A DNA stretch of 64,000 bases from Gemmiger formicilis (GTDB lineage Bacteria; Bacillota; Clostridia; Oscillospirales; Ruminococcaceae), in NCBI RefSeq assembly GCF_900167555.1, contig NZ_FUYF01000001.1, positions 1-64,000 on the forward strand, read 5' to 3'. Numbering within the stretch: position 1 is the first letter of the stretch; each line of letters starts with the position of its first letter. Below, piece after piece: positions 20,601-33,800 of the stretch. Below the pieces are notes generated by a model. It saw only the letters and a program-made list of their open reading frames with translations. It did no database searches and had not been told where the DNA came from. The translations under genes and the position numbers were made by a program.

Positions 20601-23600
20601 CGGCCACGGCCTATCCCACGCCCAGTGCAAAAAGCAAATCAAGGCCCGCAATGACCCAGCCAGCAAGAAACGAGGGGGCCACCAGCCCGGCCCGGCCCGC
20701 ACGGGTCAACAGAACCATCCGCCCGAAGCCCCCCACCCGCACCGGAACCACATCCATCAACAAGGCCGACAAGTACCACGCCCACCCGCCCACCACAAAA
20801 ACGCCCGCACCCAGAAAGCCGGTGAACGTCCGCCAAAACACGACCCCGAACTCCTCGGTGAACACAAAGGGGGCAAACACATGCAGACCAGCCAACGGGC
20901 CCACGCCCTACGCCGACAAAATCAGCGGCGTGACGAACGCCGCACAGAAATCCACCACCTCCGCAAAGGCGTACGCAACGTCGGCCAGACCGACCCGCAC
21001 GTCGGACAACCCGGAGTAGCCGAAGATGCAGACGAACTCCATCAGGCCGGCCGCGACGCCCGCCCGGAAATCCGCAAGAAACCAAACCACCGTGACCGCC
21101 ACGTCCGCCGCGGCCCGGATGTCACCCTGCACAAACACCGCGCGCCAGAACTCACCAAAGCCATACAGAAAGAGCACGGTGCAAGGCCCGCCGCCAACGC
21201 ACCAAACAACAACGCAAGCGGGGCGCATGTCAACCTCGAGCATCCCCCGCAGCAAAGCAACCGCGCAGAGATCGACAGAAAAGCCCCGATAACGGTCACA
21301 GCCCGGGCCTGCAACGACGCCCACGGCGCGACAATAGCCAAGAACAACGAGGACAAGACCAAAACACAGGCCAGAGAAATCCACCCCGTAAGCGTAACAA
21401 CGCAAACGCAGCCACCGCGCCGCCAGCAACGCGCACAGCCAAAAATCACAAACCGTCAAGCAACCAGCAAAGCCCCGCCCACGGAAGCCCGAAACCCCAC
21501 ACGCCCAGCCACCCACAAAAGACAACGGCCCACCCCGAAAAACAAAAGCGCACACACGGACCCCCACGACGCGGAAACAAAACCCCTGCCGACAATCCCC
21601 ATGGCCGAACCGCACCACCCCACGGAAAACACAACGCCGCCCGGCGCGACGAGGAAACACCCCACAAAGCCCCACCGGCACGCGACCACCAGCACCCGCG
21701 GCGCAGGCCACAACGCGGTCCCCCGCGACCACAAGCCCCACAGCAACGCGGACCCCGCCCACCCGAGCCACCCCGTAGCCAAGCCAACCGGCAACAACGG
21801 CGGCGACCGGCACAGCGCCGACACAGGCCGCAGCGGCCCAGCAAAGCGCCACAGCGCGGCTAAGGACAGCACAAAGCAAAAAGCCAAAGCCCCCCACGTG
21901 AACACCCGCAGCAGGCAGGCACACCGTCCCCCCCTCAACACCGCGAACGCCAGCCCCGCCACAGACCAAGAAAACACAACACCCCTCGAAGACGACAGGC
22001 AGCCAGCCATGCCCAAGGCCAGCCGCCACCCCCACACCGACCCGCACAGCCCCGCCGGCAAAACCCACAGCGCAGACAGCGCCCCCAAACGGCAGGAACA
22101 CCCCCAGGCGGCGCGCGAGCCCCTCACCGTTCAGCCCAACCACCCCGGCAGGGCGAACAGCCCCGAAACCCAGCAACCGGCGCACGCCCCCAGACACGCG
22201 GAAAGCCCGGCGGTACGAAGCCAGGCCGCAATCGCGGCGCAAAGCAAAGCCAGCACCCTCGCCAGTGCAGCAGCCCGGAACCGCAACGCGCCCACAAGAC
22301 CCATCAGCGAGCAAACGGAAATCACACACACCACACAGAGCACGGACACCGCGGCCAGAATTGGAAGGCCCAGACACACAAAGGACCCCTCCCCCTCGGC
22401 GCCAAACACCCCCATCCGCGACAAACACACCCCCGAGACGGGCGAGAAGGCACGGAGCGCCAGACGGGGGAACCAGACCCCAACACCAGAAGAAAAGAAC
22501 TCGCACGCAACCCCAAAGAGCCGGGCCATCGCAACGATCGACACCCCAACGCCGGCCGGCAGAGCCCCCACCCAGACGGCCACAACAGAAAAAGTCATGA
22601 CCGCTCCCCACGGCAGAAAGAAAGAAGAACCCGCAGACAGGGACGACGCACCAAACCGCGACGAACACCATGTGCGGGACCCACACGGCCCAGACAGGGC
22701 ACGCAGGCACAAGGAAGCCCGCGCCGCCACGGCAAAGCACGGGACAGCGACAGCCATAACAGTCCGACCCCGCCCAGCCGACACAAACCCCAGCAGAAAA
22801 GACGGCAGCAAACTTGGAAACGGCAAAGCCACAAACATAACCCACACAGGCGAGCGGAAACCCAAACGCACGGTGGCGGACGCGACCACACCCAGCCCGC
22901 ACCAGCCCCATAAAAACCCGGATGCCCGAAAACCGCCGCCACCACATCAGCAGACCCTACACCATCAGGAAAAACGTAGCGCCGGAGCCCAGAACCAACC
23001 GCCAGCCGTCGAGGACGAAGCCCACCACACCGGCGGGAGCAGCCTGCCCCACCGCAACATAACGCAAAAAACAAAAAAACCCAAACCGCCCGTAAAACAA
23101 AAACGCGCCGTACGCCTCGACAAAATCACCCCGGGCAGCCCTCCCCCACCCAACCGCCGACCACACCGGCAGCAACCAGCCCGGCAGACGCGACAAAACC
23201 AGCCCGCCGCCGGGATACCCCAACACAACCCAGCGCCACAGCGCGAACGGCAGCGGCGCCAAAGCCGCGAGCCAAAACGGCGGGCAGTCGAGCAGCGCCA
23301 GCAGCAAAAACACCCTCAGGCCCCACGACGGGCGCCCCAGGGCCCTCAACTGCGCCACCAGGGACGGCTGCAGCCACCCCGAACCCATCGTCAGCACCCC
23401 GCCCCGCGCAAACAGGCGCAGGGCCAACCACCACCTCAAAGCCCCAAAGATGATCCCACTCATCACCGGCAGGCGCACCGGCCCGAAAAACACAAACAAC
23501 AACGCCCACAACAAAGCCACCCACCCCAAGACCGACCACAGGCTGCAGCAAAAACACAGCCAAAACCCATTTTCAACGAAAAAGCACGCAAACTCCGGGA

Positions 23601-24925
23601 CAAAACCACACACACCCCCAAAATACAACGCCCCACGCCCACAATCCCGATAAGAAAAAAACAAGCGGTAGAACACAATGTAAAACTGGACGAAACACGG
23701 GCGGCAGGAAACCATCGGACACGAAATGTCCAAAAAACAGGCGGAGTACCAGAAGTAGACGACCCACCATGCACCCACCACGGCCATCTCACCGGCGGCC
23801 CAGGCCATAGCGCAGGGCATCCCGACACAGACCACCGCCAGAGTGAACAGCACGCGGAACAGCAGCCAGGCGCACAAAGGCAGCGCACGCAAGCTCAACC
23901 AAGCGAGCCACACCGCCAGATTGCCCACCGCCACCTCCCCCAGCCGCTCCCAAACACCCGCAGCCGGCGCCAGGAACCCGCACACCAACCCGACCAACCC
24001 CACAAAGACCGCCGCACAAGCGATCGGGCCGACCAAAGAACCGGGCATCGCGGGCACGGGCACGCTCGCCAAAAAATGCCCGGACAGAAACAAGAACAAA
24101 AACGCCCGAACGCCGCCAGCAAAGAACCAGCCCAGCCCCCACAGCCACCCGGACAACCCACCCAGCGCGAGCCTGCGGCAACCGCAAGACACGCAAGGCG
24201 CGCCAAAATCCACCCGTGAGCCGCACCAGGAATACAACCGCAGCAACGAGCCCAGAAAGCGGGCCATAAGCCCACTAAAAGCCCACCGCCCAGCCAATGA
24301 CATCACCAGTAAAGCCCCCAACACTCAGCCAAGCGAGCCAGCGCTACCAAAAAGAAGAACTCCCCCAAAAGAACCCACCCGCCAACGCCCCCACGAGTGC
24401 AGCGGGCGTACGGACGAGCCTGGCCAGAGGGCCCGCGACGCACAAGGCCCACAACCTGCAACCCGCCCACGACGGCAGAGTGCCCCCCAAAGCTGCCAAG
24501 AAGCCCAGCGGCAAGCATCGGGCACACACAAGCCGCGGCACCGCCGACCTACCCGGCGCCCTCAACAACCCCACAGGCAACGACGGAAGCCGACGAGGAA
24601 ACACGCGCCGCAACGGCGCCCCCAGCAAAGATCAGATCCCAAAACGGGACCAGCTCCGCACACAGGCGCACCAGATAGGAACCAACAACGCCCCGCAAAG
24701 CGGCCAGATACACGGCGCCACGAGCGGACCGGCAACTGACGGACCGGCCATAAACACCCCAAGCCTGACACCGGGCCCAGCAAAAGTCATCCCGAAAAAC
24801 CACACAAGCCGCACAACAAACAAAGCCGACGGTAACGCGGCCAACCAACAAGCCGCCGTACGCCCAGCCGGCCAGGAGGAACGAACTGGACAGACACGGC
24901 AGGACACGCCGGCCCCCAAGACCCG

Positions 24926-24951
24926 CGGAGGGGGCAACACCCCTCCCCACA
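24926..24951. repeat. Corrupted copy of the 26-bp intergenic repeat
   Basis: The sequence aligns without gaps to the clean copies at 4396-4421 and 10156-10181, with three substitutions: T>G at 24934, G>C at 24938 and T>C at 24948. It marks an intergenic point inside the block. Confidence 0.7.
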
Positions 24952-27806
24952 AAGCCACAATAAAACAGCGGCACATTCACAAGGCAGCCGACCAGGCAGC
25001 CCCAGCCCCCACAAACCACCAGCGCAAAACAACCCCGAAAGAACACGCACATCCCCGCAAACCAGCCCCAGAGAGACCCCCAACCCAACATAGACGCCGC
25101 GCACACCGTCGCACGGAAGGACACCGGCCAGCCCCCGAAAAAGGAGCGGATCCACAGGAAGCACATGCCCGGGCAAAAGAACGCGATCCTGGGCCAAACC
25201 CCAGAGAGCAAACCGCACACTAAGGTCAGCCCGCAAACGGTGAACGCCCCGGCGCCGGGGCACGCATACCGCAACCACACCGCGCCGGGCCAGAAGCCCC
25301 AGCTCAACCGGAAGGACAAGCACCGGACATAGACCCCACGGACCCGACAACACGACGGGCAGTAGACCGGAGAAAAAAACAGATCCCCGCGGAAAAGCCA
25401 GAGAAAAGAACCCACCGCCCGCGCAACCGAAAGTATAAGCAGAACGAGGTCTGAGAAAGCATCCACTGTAAGAAACCCCACGAGCACAAAGAATAAATAA
25501 CAAAGAAAAAAAAACAAACGCGGAGGTTCCAGACGCCGCACCACAAGAAAAAAGAGCAGGCAGCCCACAGCAGCACAGCCGACGAACACGGAAAAAACCC
25601 CAACCAGCGTAGACCCCAACCACCCGGAGAAAACCCCACACTGCAGAAGACCGCTCAATAAAAAGCCGCGAAACGAAAAAACAAGAGGCAGCAGGGAGAC
25701 CCCCAGCCGCCCCCCACAAAGGGCAAACACCCACCGAACGAAACCAACCCCCAACCCCGGAAAAAGCAACAACAGCGACAAAGCACCCAGCAAGGGACAC
25801 AAAGACCACAACGACCGGCAAAAGTACGACAACGAAAGCAACCACGAGCAGGCCATAAGCCCCAGAGTACCGACCAAAGAACACACAAACGCCGAGAGAA
25901 ACGGCAGCCACAGCCCGAGCCCGAACGCAGACCAGCGGTCCGACAAAAGCGGCCCAAGCCGGGACGAAGGCAAACAGCACAAGCAGCCAAACAGCAGGCA
26001 CACAAACAAAAACAACCATGCGGGCACACAGACCGCACCCGGACAGACAAACAACACCGGCAACACCACAAACCGCACAGCCAACACACCCAGAAAACCG
26101 CGGCACCACGAAAACGACAAAACCCCCAAAAGCCGGCAGAAAAACGACACACAGAGCAAGAGCAGCAAAGAGCCAGAAACGAACCACAACGAACGCGGGC
26201 ACCACGGAAACCCCCCACAGCACAGCGAGCCCCACGAGACAGCCAACCAACAGAACGTGCACACCAGCGAAACACACACGGGAGAAAGCAAAAGCGACAA
26301 AAAAAGAGAGAACGACCGGCAAGACCGAGACGACGACGCACACAAAAACCAGCCGCCGAACAAAACAAAGAAGCGGCACCCAAGGCCAGACCCCCACACA
26401 ATCAGGCAGAACCCGAAGCAAGACGACACACTCAAGGAGGAACCAAAACACCTCCGCCCGCACAGAGAAGCACCCAGAAAAAACACAAAGCAAAGAAAGC
26501 ACAACAACGCCAGACACCACCAGCAGCACGGCGTACAGCACAAAGCGCACCACAACAACATACGCCCCCACCGAGCCGAGCGAGGTCGCAACTACGGCAG
26601 GAGCCAGAGAACCTTCCACCAGCCAGAAATAGTTCAGGCACCAGCCAAGCAACCGCACCAACCGCACAAACACCAACACCACAAACAGAACCAGCCAAAA
26701 AGCACTCGCGCACCAAAACCACAACCGCATGACCAAGCCCACGCTCAAGAGGCAGGAAAAAAGGAACAGGCACGCACTGCCCCCGCACCCAGGCAGCAGC
26801 AGCGACAGCCAGGCAAAAACAGGGAACAACGCGATGGTCACCAAGAACAGAAAGAACAAGCAGGGCAAAGCCACCCACACCAGGGCCACCGGCCAGAAAA
26901 AAGGCCACCTGCGCCCAAAAACCAGCGCCGCAGCCCCCGCCACCTCGCGGTTCGCCCAAGGAAGACAGCACAGACAGATCACAAGGCAAAAACACATGGT
27001 CGACAAAACGCTGAACAGCAAAACCGTGAGCAAGGCGGCCTCCGTAACACAGGCCCACGCCGACACCGAAAACAAGACAAGCAGGACAAAGACCGCCTTG
27101 ACCGGGCCCAGGGAGCGGCTGAAAATCAGCGCCCAAAACCCAACAACGCAGAACACAAAGCCAACGTACGGCAAGAAAGAAACGCCACACAAGAACAGCA
27201 GAAACCTGACCTCCGGCGTCACAAACATCGCCAGACCAAGGCTGAACAACAAGGACACCAGAACCATGCCGAACGCGGACACCAGCAGATTGACAAAAAC
27301 AACCCTGAAAGCCTGCACACCCAACAGGGCAACAAACTCGCCCAGGACCAGCAACGCGACCGGAGCGACACAAAACCAGTCGCAGAACGAAACCACGACA
27401 GCGAAGATCAGGGGCAACAGCGCAAACAGCCAGAACCCGACCAACACAGCGACAATGAAGCGGCACGCAACCACAATAGCGCGAACAGACCAGCTCACGC
27501 CGCGCGTGACGGCCGCCAGCACAGCCGCCGTGATCTCAGCCAGCGGACAGACCCCCCAGCTGCGCCGGCAAGAAATAACGGGCAGGAGCGCCCGCCCGAC
27601 CCACATAGAAGGAAAAGCAAAACCAAAGAAAAAGAAGACAGAAAACGCAGTAGGAAGCACCCCAAGACAGCCGGCACCCGCGCCCGCACGCGGCCGAGGA
27701 AAGCCCCAACCGCCGAGATCGAAGCCACCACGACGGCATACACGGCGGTAACCACCATCACCAGCTCGGAAGCACAGTCAGAAAGAGCCAACTCGAGATA
27801 CACCCC

Positions 27807-27831
27807 CGGAGGGGGCAAAGACCCCACACAA
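27807..27831. repeat. Probable second corrupted copy of the same repeat
   Basis: cggagggggcaaagacccc resembles the clean element (cggaggggtcaagacccc) with T>G and one extra A. The second half has diverged further. This assignment is weaker than the copy at 24926. Confidence 0.35.
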
Positions 27832-30800
27832 CAAACCGCAGAAAAAAAGCCACCGATACACGACACGATACCGCTGCCCCCAGCACGGCCAACCGCGCAG
27901 AAGGCACCGACCCCACCAAAACACCGGGCACCAGCCTCAGAAGCGCACCACCGAACCAAGGCCAGACCAGCATCCCGATGCCCAGAAGAACCGCGCACGG
28001 CAAGGCCAGCCACAGCACCCAGAAGAAAACCGGCAGGGCCACCGCCCGCATGAGGAGACCAAACGATGCCAAAGCGGACCGGCGGGACACAACCGCAGGC
28101 AGACTCCCCAGGGCACCAAGGCAGGCGAAAGACAAACCACAAACACAGCGCACAAAGAGCACCCCGACCCGGCTCAAAAGCACCAAAATAACCAAAACCA
28201 CAGCGCGCAGCCGCGCCGCAGGCACGGAGAACACCCCCACCCCGCCCGCAAAAAACCAGCCCGGAGCAAGCAGGCAGCAAAGCATAACCCCCGCCAACAA
28301 CGCACCGCGCGCCGTCCAGCATGCCAAACACCCAGCCCCGACAACCCCAACGCTGCGACAGAGCGCCGTAGAAACCGCACGCAAAAACGACCCCCAGCAC
28401 AGCACCCGCAAACCCCGCCAGCCCCACACACGCAGGGCCAGACCCCACACCGCCCCGACAGAAGACGGCCAGACGGCAGAACAAGACCAAGAACCCAGAG
28501 CGGAACAGCACAGCCAAAGAAGGACCGCCCGCACAACGCAGCTGAAAAACAACCCCGACGAACCTACCCTCGGCACGGCCCACCGGGCCACCAACAGGCC
28601 CAACAACACCGAGGAGAACCACGCGGCACTAACAGGGCACAGCCTGGAGCGACAGAACAGCCAACCCACCGCAGCCGCCAGCCACAGCGCAAACCAGAGC
28701 GGTCAGCTAAACCGCAGAGCCCACAGCAGGCACAGCGAAGCCGACGCAAAGCGGGCCCCCCACATACCCACCAACCACACCACACCAGCAACCAGAGCAC
28801 TCCGCACCCCACACAGCCCAATGAAGCCCGACACCCGCGCCGACGCAACCGCGGCGATCGGCAAAGCCCGCCGTGCAAGAACCGCGGCCAGCCCCGCCAC
28901 AAACGGTACCAGAGCGAGAGGCCCCGGAACCCCCGAACGCCCCCACACACAGGACCACGGCACCTCACACGCCGAGACCAGCAAAACGACGCACACCACG
29001 CAGAACGTTTCGCCGCCCAAGAACAAAACATGGCTGCAGAACACCGCCTTCACCCCCGCAGGCCGGCCCGACCCGCACATGGCCAAGACAACACACAAAC
29101 GACCCAGCAAAATGGAGCGCACGCAGCCGCCCACCACGGAAAAACTGACCCCAGCACCACAAACCCGCCGCAAAAAACCGGAACCGTCGTAAGAAACACG
29201 CAACATATAGCGGCCCATACAGTCCCCCCCCCCCGCGCAGCCGTCCCGGCGGCTATTCTGCACAGCGGGGCCACTCACACGCCAAGTAAAAGAAGCAAGC
29301 CAGGCAGAAACCCCCGTCCGTCAGCGACCCCACCTTCCCGCAGGACCTGCAGGCGTACTCAAACAAGGACAGAAAGAAGCAGTCATCGACAAGCACAAAG
29401 TACGACACACACGCACCCACGCAACGCAGCAGACCCGGAAGATGGTCGAGACCCTCGGCCAACACCCCCTCACCCCCCCCACCAAAAAGCACCACAGGAC
29501 CGACCAGCAGAAACGCAAGAACATCCAGAACGCAAAGGATGCACGGCACACCGCCAAAGCCCCCATCCCCCGCCACCCACACGAGAGCGAACACCTGGAC
29601 AACCAGCGCGCCGACAACCAAGGCATCCGCACCGAACTGCTAAACGACAAAACCCCCAGCAAACACGCACAGACGAAAAAACCAAAACACAAAGCCAACA
29701 AAAACGCGATGCGCACGATAGCAAAAAGCAAGCACCTTCCACTCAGCAAAGCCTCGAAGCGGAAAACGAAAGGAGCCACAGCGGACAAAAATCAAGCAAC
29801 CAGCACACCAAACAGACGGCACCGCACGCAAGATCACCAATCACCAAAAACCCGGGCGGACGACACCCGCCCCCAACCCCGAAAACGAAGATCCCAGCCA
29901 GCCAAAACCAGACCCGCCACCAACAAACTGAACCCGCACGCCACACACACCACAGACCACGGCCGAAGAGATCGCCACCCTGCCCAAAGCCACCCCCCCC
30001 CGCGCAGAGGCACCCGAACCCAAGCCGCAAAGCCGGAAGGCCAAACAGCAAAAAACCGCGACACCAGCAACCGCAGCCACCGAGCCGCCCGCAACCGACC
30101 CAACGCCGACGGAGACGAAGCCGGACAGCTGCACAGAAACAAGCGAGACCCCAACACCGACGGCCACACACGCGACCCCCGCAGCACAGCACAACCGGAA
30201 AAGCGCGACACCAGAGCAAAACAGGAACTGTACCTGAACGACGGACACCCCAACGGCAACACACAACGACAGAACACCCGAGCGGCGGGCCCGCGCCGCA
30301 GCAGCCGGACAGCAAACCGGCAGCACCCATGAGCACAGGACGCCCCGCTGCACCCGAGAAGCCACCAACCAAAGGCCCCGCCGCAAAGCCACACAGAAAA
30401 AAAAAACCCCGACCATGCCGCTGCCGACCCAGATATGCAATCCAACAACGAGCGCGGCGAAAACGGACCCGAAACCAACACCAGGGCAGACAGCGCCACA
30501 CCACGGACGGACCACCCCCGCAAGCACGAAAAGCACAAGCAGCACCGCCAACACCCGAAACAGCAAAACCAGACCAAACAACACGGCAATGATAATACGC
30601 CCAACAGCACCAAGCAGAGGGCAACCATCCAGCACGCCCCAGCCATAGCACAAAGACCCAGACCAATAAAAAACCGGAGCAAGAGCAGGCCCAAGACCAA
30701 CGAACGCATGGCAACACCGCATAAGGAGAACGCCCGACACAACGACCAAGGCACGACACAGCAGAACCCAAAAGCCCACACAATAACGCAGGACGTAACC

Positions 30801-33800
30801 AACATCGAGGAAAAGCAGATGAACCACAGCAGCCGCAGCACCCGGGCCAAAGCACAAACCCGCGAAGAGAACGCGATCGCCCAAGCCAAGCAGCAGAAGG
30901 GCAAGGCCCGCGACCGCACACGCCAGAGCAACCGCCACACCGCCAACCACCACCCCCGCAGCCACCTAACCGAAGACAGCACCGACACAACGCAGGACCA
31001 GCCCGCAAACACCCAGCACAACACCCGCCCCGACAAAGACCACGACAAAGACCGCCATGTCGGCAAGACCAACAGCCACAAGCGCCTACAAAACAACCTC
31101 GGCCAGGCCGACGCCCGGAGCATCCAGAGTGACACCGAAAACAAAACAACAGTAACAAGCCAAATCCAAGGCCCCCACAACCAAAAAGAAAAACGCCTCG
31201 GCCTGGCACCACACGAGGACGACGAGACGACCAGCAGCCGGCACAGAGCCCAACACAGCCCAGACGCAACGGGACACCGCGGGCCCAAAAAGGCCCCGCC
31301 ACCGCAAACAACCCCGAAAAGCCCCGAAGGCCCGGTCAGCAGAAGCAGCCGCAAACCCCAGCAGCCCACAGAAGGAGGCCAGAAACGGACGGCCGAGAAA
31401 GCGCCGAAGCCTGCCATAACCACGGATACGCACTCCCAGCCTGCAGCAGGCGGAACACACAGAAGGAAAAAGACCAGGCCAAAAGCAGCAGACCGCGCCG
31501 CCCAAAGCAAAAAAAAGAAAAGAGCAATCACACAGAAAACAGCCTGAACGAAACGCGAAAACACGCCCGCCCAACCGCCAAAAAACAAAAAAAACCGCGC
31601 AGCCCAGCCACCCCCCCAGGCAGCAGCCACACCCCACCGAAAAGCCGCAGCCGCCAGAGAGACGGCCGGCGGGTCACGGAACGCCACCCCACAGACCGCC
31701 ACGCTGCCCAACTGCCCCCTGCCTGCAAACCACCGCCACAAAGAGGCGCGAGAGCCACACCACAAACGACAAACAGGCCAACAAGCAAGCACGCAACGCG
31801 GACCACCCCCGCGACACGCAGGACACACCAACCGCGGCCAAAATAACGCCCCTGACGCGCAACCGCCAGGCAACGCCCGCAATCATCGGGGCCGCGGCCA
31901 CGCGAAGAGCACCACGACCCAGAAACTAGACGGACACCGAAACGGAAAACTACCAGACAGATTTGACACAACGAAAGCACCACTACAAAAAAATGGGCGC
32001 CACACAGAACGGGGAACGACACAGCAAAAAGCAGCGACAGCCAACAACACCCCTGCGCCACACGACCCCGGCCACAAGAAGGCGAGCCGGCGGCCGGAAA
32101 CCACCAAACCCCCAACACCCAAAAACACCACCGCCCGCAAGGAGGCCCCCAGAGGCAACAATATAGCCGCGATCATCGGCCACAGCCGCGGACACAGAAC
32201 GAGCCAGCAGCAAACCAAAAGGCCACCCCGAACTAAGGAAGCCACCCAGCTCCACAAAAAACCGAGACAGGGCATCGGGAGCGAGCCACTCCCACCAGCA
32301 GAACACCTGCAAAGAAACGCAGGGCCCACACCGAACGCAAGGACTAACACACCAGCCACAACCACCGCTCTCACAACGAATGACACGGAAGAAAGGGGGG
32401 CAAAAAGCGCCAGAGCCACAGCCAACGGGACCACAGGCAGACAAGGAACCGACAGCAACAAGAAGCAAAACAGCAACCAACCCCGCAAGAACCAACAGCC
32501 CGACCCAATCACCCAGATAGCCAACCGAGCCGCAGCACAAAACCGGAAAGGCGACGAACGCCAGACCGCGCCCCGGCAGAAAGCCATAACAGACACACGA
32601 AACAAGACCGAGCTGCCACGAAAAAAACAACAGCAAGTCACCAAAAACGCCGAACGCGACAAGCCGGACAACCCCGACCCGGACCGACAACGCACACGCG
32701 CCCCGACGGCAAAGCCCCAGGCCGGGAAGAACCGCACCACACATACACCACCACTCACCCACCTCGCCTAGCGCAAAAGAAACCACAACCCCGGGCAGCG
32801 GCCCGCCCACAACACCGAGATCCGCGACACGCCACACAGACCGCTGCAAAAAAGAACCCGGCCCATGAAAGACCGGACCCCCGACGAAACCACCGCACTG
32901 AAAACAACCGCCGGCAGCCCGCAGGGACAAGCGCGAGACAAAAACCCCCCCAGCCAGGCCGCGAAACTCAGCAGCGACAACAAACGAACCCCGCCGACGC
33001 CCCAACGCAACGCCCAAGTCTGCCGGAGGCGCAACCGCCACGAGCCCAGGCGCAACTAGACGCCAAAGGCCACACAGAACCAACCGCCAGCCGCCACAAA
33101 CTGACAAAAGGCAGAGGAACAGCCCAAACAAGTGCAGCAGACCGCACACAACAACGACGCCGGTGTGAACGACAACCGGAAAGACCCCCCCAGCACCCAG
33201 GCAGCACAGCAGCACAAAAAAGCAACGCGCACGACGCGCAAAACACTGCAACGGCGCCGCAAAAGGACCCCAACCGCCGGGGAAGACGGCAGACCGCAGC
33301 CCAAGATCAGGAACAGCGCCCAATACATCGACAACACCAAAAAGGCAGGACCATAATACCGAAACTAAGCCCACGAAACCCAGCTGGCAGGGGCACAAAC
33401 GGTACGGGAAAAACCGCGCAGCAAAAAAATGACCAACCCGCACAGCAAAAACCAGGACGCCCGCGACTTGGCCCACACCAGCCCCGCCAAACCCCACCAG
33501 GACCCGCCGCAACACCACAACGACAGCGACAGCACCAACCGGCACAACCACACCAAGGCCACAACCACTCAGCGCAAGCCCACCGACCCGGCAGAAACCG
33601 CCGCCCCCACCGCCACCCAACAAGCCGCCAACCCCAGCAAAAGCAAGAGCCACACCCCCCCCGGCACAAACACACTCCACGGCAAAGCCCCCAGCAACGC
33701 CAACACCAACAACCAAAACGACCCGCCCACCAGCAAAAACAAAAAAGAACGCACAACCATACAAAACCACCCCGCACAAGAGACATACACAAAAAAGACG

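Noticed and set aside
20269-24219. A 1316-codon plus-strand frame rich in P, T, H, K, N and Q that looks like a giant disordered protein or adhesin
   Set aside because: It is the other strand of the same composition artefact. Its residues are just what A- and C-rich codons encode, and there is no ribosome binding site or signal peptide.
10252-27660. Very long minus-strand open frames in the block (for example to 12666, 11039-13537, 20908-22947, 24787-27660) resembling membrane proteins
   Set aside because: They are rich in V, L, F, G, W, C and R in every phase at once, because the minus strand lacks A and so lacks stop codons. No coherent topology, start sites or family signatures are seen, apart from the pepV tail of the first.
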